Position numbers and translations under genes: made by a program. Below the pieces are notes generated by a model. The model was given only the letters and a program-made list of their open reading frames with translations. It was not told the origin of the DNA and made no database searches. Of a stretch of 64,000 bases of DNA, positions 62,203-64,000 are shown one piece after another. This stretch comes from Tahibacter soli (lineage in GTDB: Bacteria; Pseudomonadota; Gammaproteobacteria; Xanthomonadales; Rhodanobacteraceae), in contig NZ_JAOVZO020000020.1 in assembly GCF_025717065.2 (NCBI RefSeq), positions 496,001 to 560,000 of the forward strand, in the 5' to 3' direction. Position 1 is the first letter of the stretch. Every line of letters starts with the position of its first letter.

Positions 62203-63054
62203 ATGAGCGAGGACCACCCTAGTCCGCCCGTACACCGAAGCTGGTTCGAACGCATCAGCCAGGCCCTGTCGGGCGAACCGCGCAATATCGAGGAACTGCT
62301 CGAGGAATTGCGCCAGGCGCAGGCCAACGGCCTGCTGTCCAACGACACGCTCTCGATGGTGGAAGGCGCCATCGAAGTCGCCGACCTCACCGTCGCCGAC
62401 GTCATGGTTCCGCGCGGACAGGTCGTCTCGCTGCCCGCCGACGCCTCGTTCAAGGACAATCTCGCGGTCGTGATCGAATCGGGTCACTCGCGCTTTCCGG
62501 TCCATGGCGAGGAGAAAGACGAGATCCTCGGCATCCTCCTCGCCAAAGATCTGCTGCGCTGTCTCGCCGAAAACGGCGACTGCGACATCCGCCTGCTGCT
62601 GCGCCCGGTCGCACTTATCCCGGAATCCAAAAAGCTCAATATTCTGCTCAAGGAATTCCGGCTGTCGCGCAACCACATGGCGATCGTCGTCGACGAGTAC
62701 GGCGGCGTCGCCGGCCTCATCACGATCGAGGACGTGCTCGAGCAGATCGTCGGCGACATCGGCGACGAGCACGACGCCGACGACGGCGACGCCGAGAGCG
62801 CGCCGATCCTGCCGCAGCTCGACGGCCGCTATCTCGTCAACGCGCTCACGCCGATCGCCGAGTTCAACGACCGTTTCGGCTGCGATTTTCCCGACGAGGA
62901 TTTCGACACCGTCGGCGGCCTCGTCACGTCGGAATTCGGCCACCTGCCGGAAGCCGGCGAAGCCGTCGCGATCGGCGGCTTCGAATTCGAAGTGACGAAA
63001 TCGGACGACCGTCGCGTGCACCAGTTCGCCGTGCGCGTGCATGACGCGTCGTAG
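62203..63054 (+). CDS. corC: CorC/YbeX-type CBS-domain protein
   Basis: 283 residues. MSEDHPSPPVHRSWFERISQ, ISQALSGEPRNIEELLEELR, then VADVMVPRGQVVSLPADASF and SGHSRFPVHGEEKDEILGIL (CBS pair), HMAIVVDEYGGVAGLITIED, VLEQIVGDIGDEHD, then the CorC_HlyC domain (FPDEDFDTVGGLVTSEFGHL, GEAVAIGGFEFEV). No membrane DUF21 domain, so it is the soluble YbeX type, which takes part in ribosome maturation and Mg/Co resistance. Start ATG 62203 is chosen by analogy with E. coli YbeX; ATG 62188 is possible. In E. coli ybeX is followed by lnt. Confidence 0.85.
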   Translation: MSEDHPSPPVHRSWFERISQALSGEPRNIEELLEELRQAQANGLLSNDTLSMVEGAIEVADLTVADVMVPRGQVVSLPADASFKDNLAVVIESGHSRFPVHGEEKDEILGILLAKDLLRCLAENGDCDIRLLLRPVALIPESKKLNILLKEFRLSRNHMAIVVDEYGGVAGLITIEDVLEQIVGDIGDEHDADDGDAESAPILPQLDGRYLVNALTPIAEFNDRFGCDFPDEDFDTVGGLVTSEFGHLPEAGEAVAIGGFEFEVTKSDDRRVHQFAVRVHDAS

Positions 63055-64000
63055 TCGGCTTCTCGCACGCCTCGCCGCCGTCGTCCTGCTGCTCGCCGCG
63101 GCGTTCGGCGCGACGGCGCAGACCGCGCGGTGGAACGCCGGCCAGCCGGGCGAGCAGCTGTCGATTTCACTCGTCACGTTCGGCCCCGGCAAGATCTACT
63201 GGGAACGCTTCGGCCATAACGCGATCGTCGTGCGCGATGCCGCGAGCGGCGAGGCCGTCAGCTACAACTACGGCATCTTCGATTTCGAAGAAGACGATTT
63301 CTTCTGGAATTTCCTGCGCGGCTACATGATGTATTCGATGGCGGCGAACCGCTACGAAGACGACGTCGCGATGTACGCGCACGAAGGCCGCTGGGTCGTC
63401 GAGCAGGAACTGAACTTCTCGCCGGCGCAGCGTCTCGCGCTGGCCGCCCATCTCGCGTGGAACCTGAAGCCCGAGAACGCGAGGTACCGCTACGAGTACT
63501 TCACGTCGAACTGCTCCACGCGCGTGCGCGACGCGTTCGACCGCGTGCTGGGCGGCGCGATTCACAAGGCGCTCGTCGGGTCGTCGCGCGGCTACACGTA
63601 TCGCCTGTACGCCGACCGCCTGATTTCGCCCGATCCCGAACTGATGCTGCCGATGGACCTCGGCCTCGGGCCGTTCGCCGACAAGCGCCTGTCGTTCTGG
63701 GACGAAAGCTTCATTCCGATGTCGCTGATGGAGCACCTGAAGCTCGTCAGCGTCGTCGACGACACGGGCGCCAGCGTGCCGCTGATCGGCGCGACGCGGC
63801 GGCTGCACGAAGCCGACGCCGAACTCGCCGCGGACGCGCGGGGCCTGTTCGCGCGCGGCCCGTATCCGTTCGGATTCGCGTGGCCGGCCGGCATTCTCGG
63901 CGCGGCGATCGGCCTCGCGCTGATCGCGCTCGCGGCGCGGCGCACGAACAAGACCGCACGCTACGCGTTCGCGATCCTCGCGTCGTGGACCGCGATCAAG
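63041..64000 (+). CDS. Lnb/DUF4105-domain exported membrane protein, 3' end outside the window
   Basis: 320 codons are open to the window edge from ATG 63041, overlapping the corC stop by 14 bases. The signal peptide is RLLARLAAVVLLLAAAFGAT (AQ). The DUF4105 core is VTFGPGKIYWERFGHNAIVV, VSYNYGIFDFEEDDFFWNFL, RGYMMYSMAANRYEDDVAMY, YRYEYFTSNCSTRVRDAF (His and Cys of the core). Further on, PAGILGAAIGLALIALAA is a membrane helix. The Lnb of Bacteroides, with this N-terminal domain, acylates lipoproteins. The place after corC, where enterobacteria have lnt, fits such a role but does not prove it. Confidence 0.75.
   Translation, partial: MTRRSRLLARLAAVVLLLAAAFGATAQTARWNAGQPGEQLSISLVTFGPGKIYWERFGHNAIVVRDAASGEAVSYNYGIFDFEEDDFFWNFLRGYMMYSMAANRYEDDVAMYAHEGRWVVEQELNFSPAQRLALAAHLAWNLKPENARYRYEYFTSNCSTRVRDAFDRVLGGAIHKALVGSSRGYTYRLYADRLISPDPELMLPMDLGLGPFADKRLSFWDESFIPMSLMEHLKLVSVVDDTGASVPLIGATRRLHEADAELAADARGLFARGPYPFGFAWPAGILGAAIGLALIALAARRTNKTARYAFAILASWTAIK

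Overview
The window is high-GC, densely coded gammaproteobacterial DNA. Three features point to the Lysobacterales (Xanthomonadales), and within them most plausibly a Rhodanobacteraceae member such as Dokdonella or Tahibacter: the thrA-thrB-thrC operon with a threonine-rich leader peptide; long multi-hairpin intergenic repeats of the xanthomonad type; and several exported proteins ending in an 'LFxxGF(E/D)'-like tail. The taxonomic placement is inference, because no rRNA or other decisive marker lies in the window.

Layout. 1-3.6 kb is an accessory patch. It holds the start of a probable PD-(D/E)xK nuclease gene cut by the window edge, three SymE-like small genes each behind the same structured leader, a 19-copy 16-bp tandem repeat, a gene remnant next to an orphan gene, and a helically phased array of 14-bp palindromes with a 21-bp period. 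4.1-14.8 kb carries ordinary chromosomal genes: a CadC-like regulator, an LVIVD-repeat exported protein, a methyltransferase, a YjbR protein, an L,D-transpeptidase, a membrane protein, a formylglycine-generating-enzyme-like protein and RNase D. 14.8-15.9 kb is a mosaic of dispersed hairpin repeats. 15.9-21.2 kb is the threonine operon with its attenuator, followed by tRNA-Ala(CGC). 21.5-30.2 kb holds a LysR regulator, a flavodoxin-fold oxidoreductase with an apparent frameshift, an entericidin, lipoproteins, a beta-propeller-type exported protein, a serine hydrolase and an amidohydrolase.

30.3-35.5 kb is one minus-strand operon: a substrate-binding-like protein, a TelA-family protein, a lipoprotein that joins a substrate-binding-like part to a von Willebrand A domain, a membrane protein and a vapBC-like pair. 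35.6-40.8 kb, visibly less GC-rich, holds a secreted metzincin protease and seven consecutive, highly diverged small secreted proteins that share a four-cysteine plan. It is the best candidate here for an undescribed system. 41.5-43.3 kb is a LytS/LytR-type two-component system. 44-49 kb has a molybdenum hydroxylase pair, a Tat-exported tyrosinase and a lipoprotein. 49.1-52.2 kb has an ECF sigma factor convergent with a Ser/Thr kinase-TPR protein. 52.3-54.8 kb is a DUF2975/XRE pair divergent from an ABC exporter, with twin operators between them.

54.9-64 kb is mostly housekeeping: an aldehyde dehydrogenase, pyrD-murB (overlapping), a DUF1800-DUF1501 pair, a CorC/YbeX protein and the start of an Lnb/DUF4105 gene. 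Long open frames antisense to most genes are codon-bias shadows and were left out.
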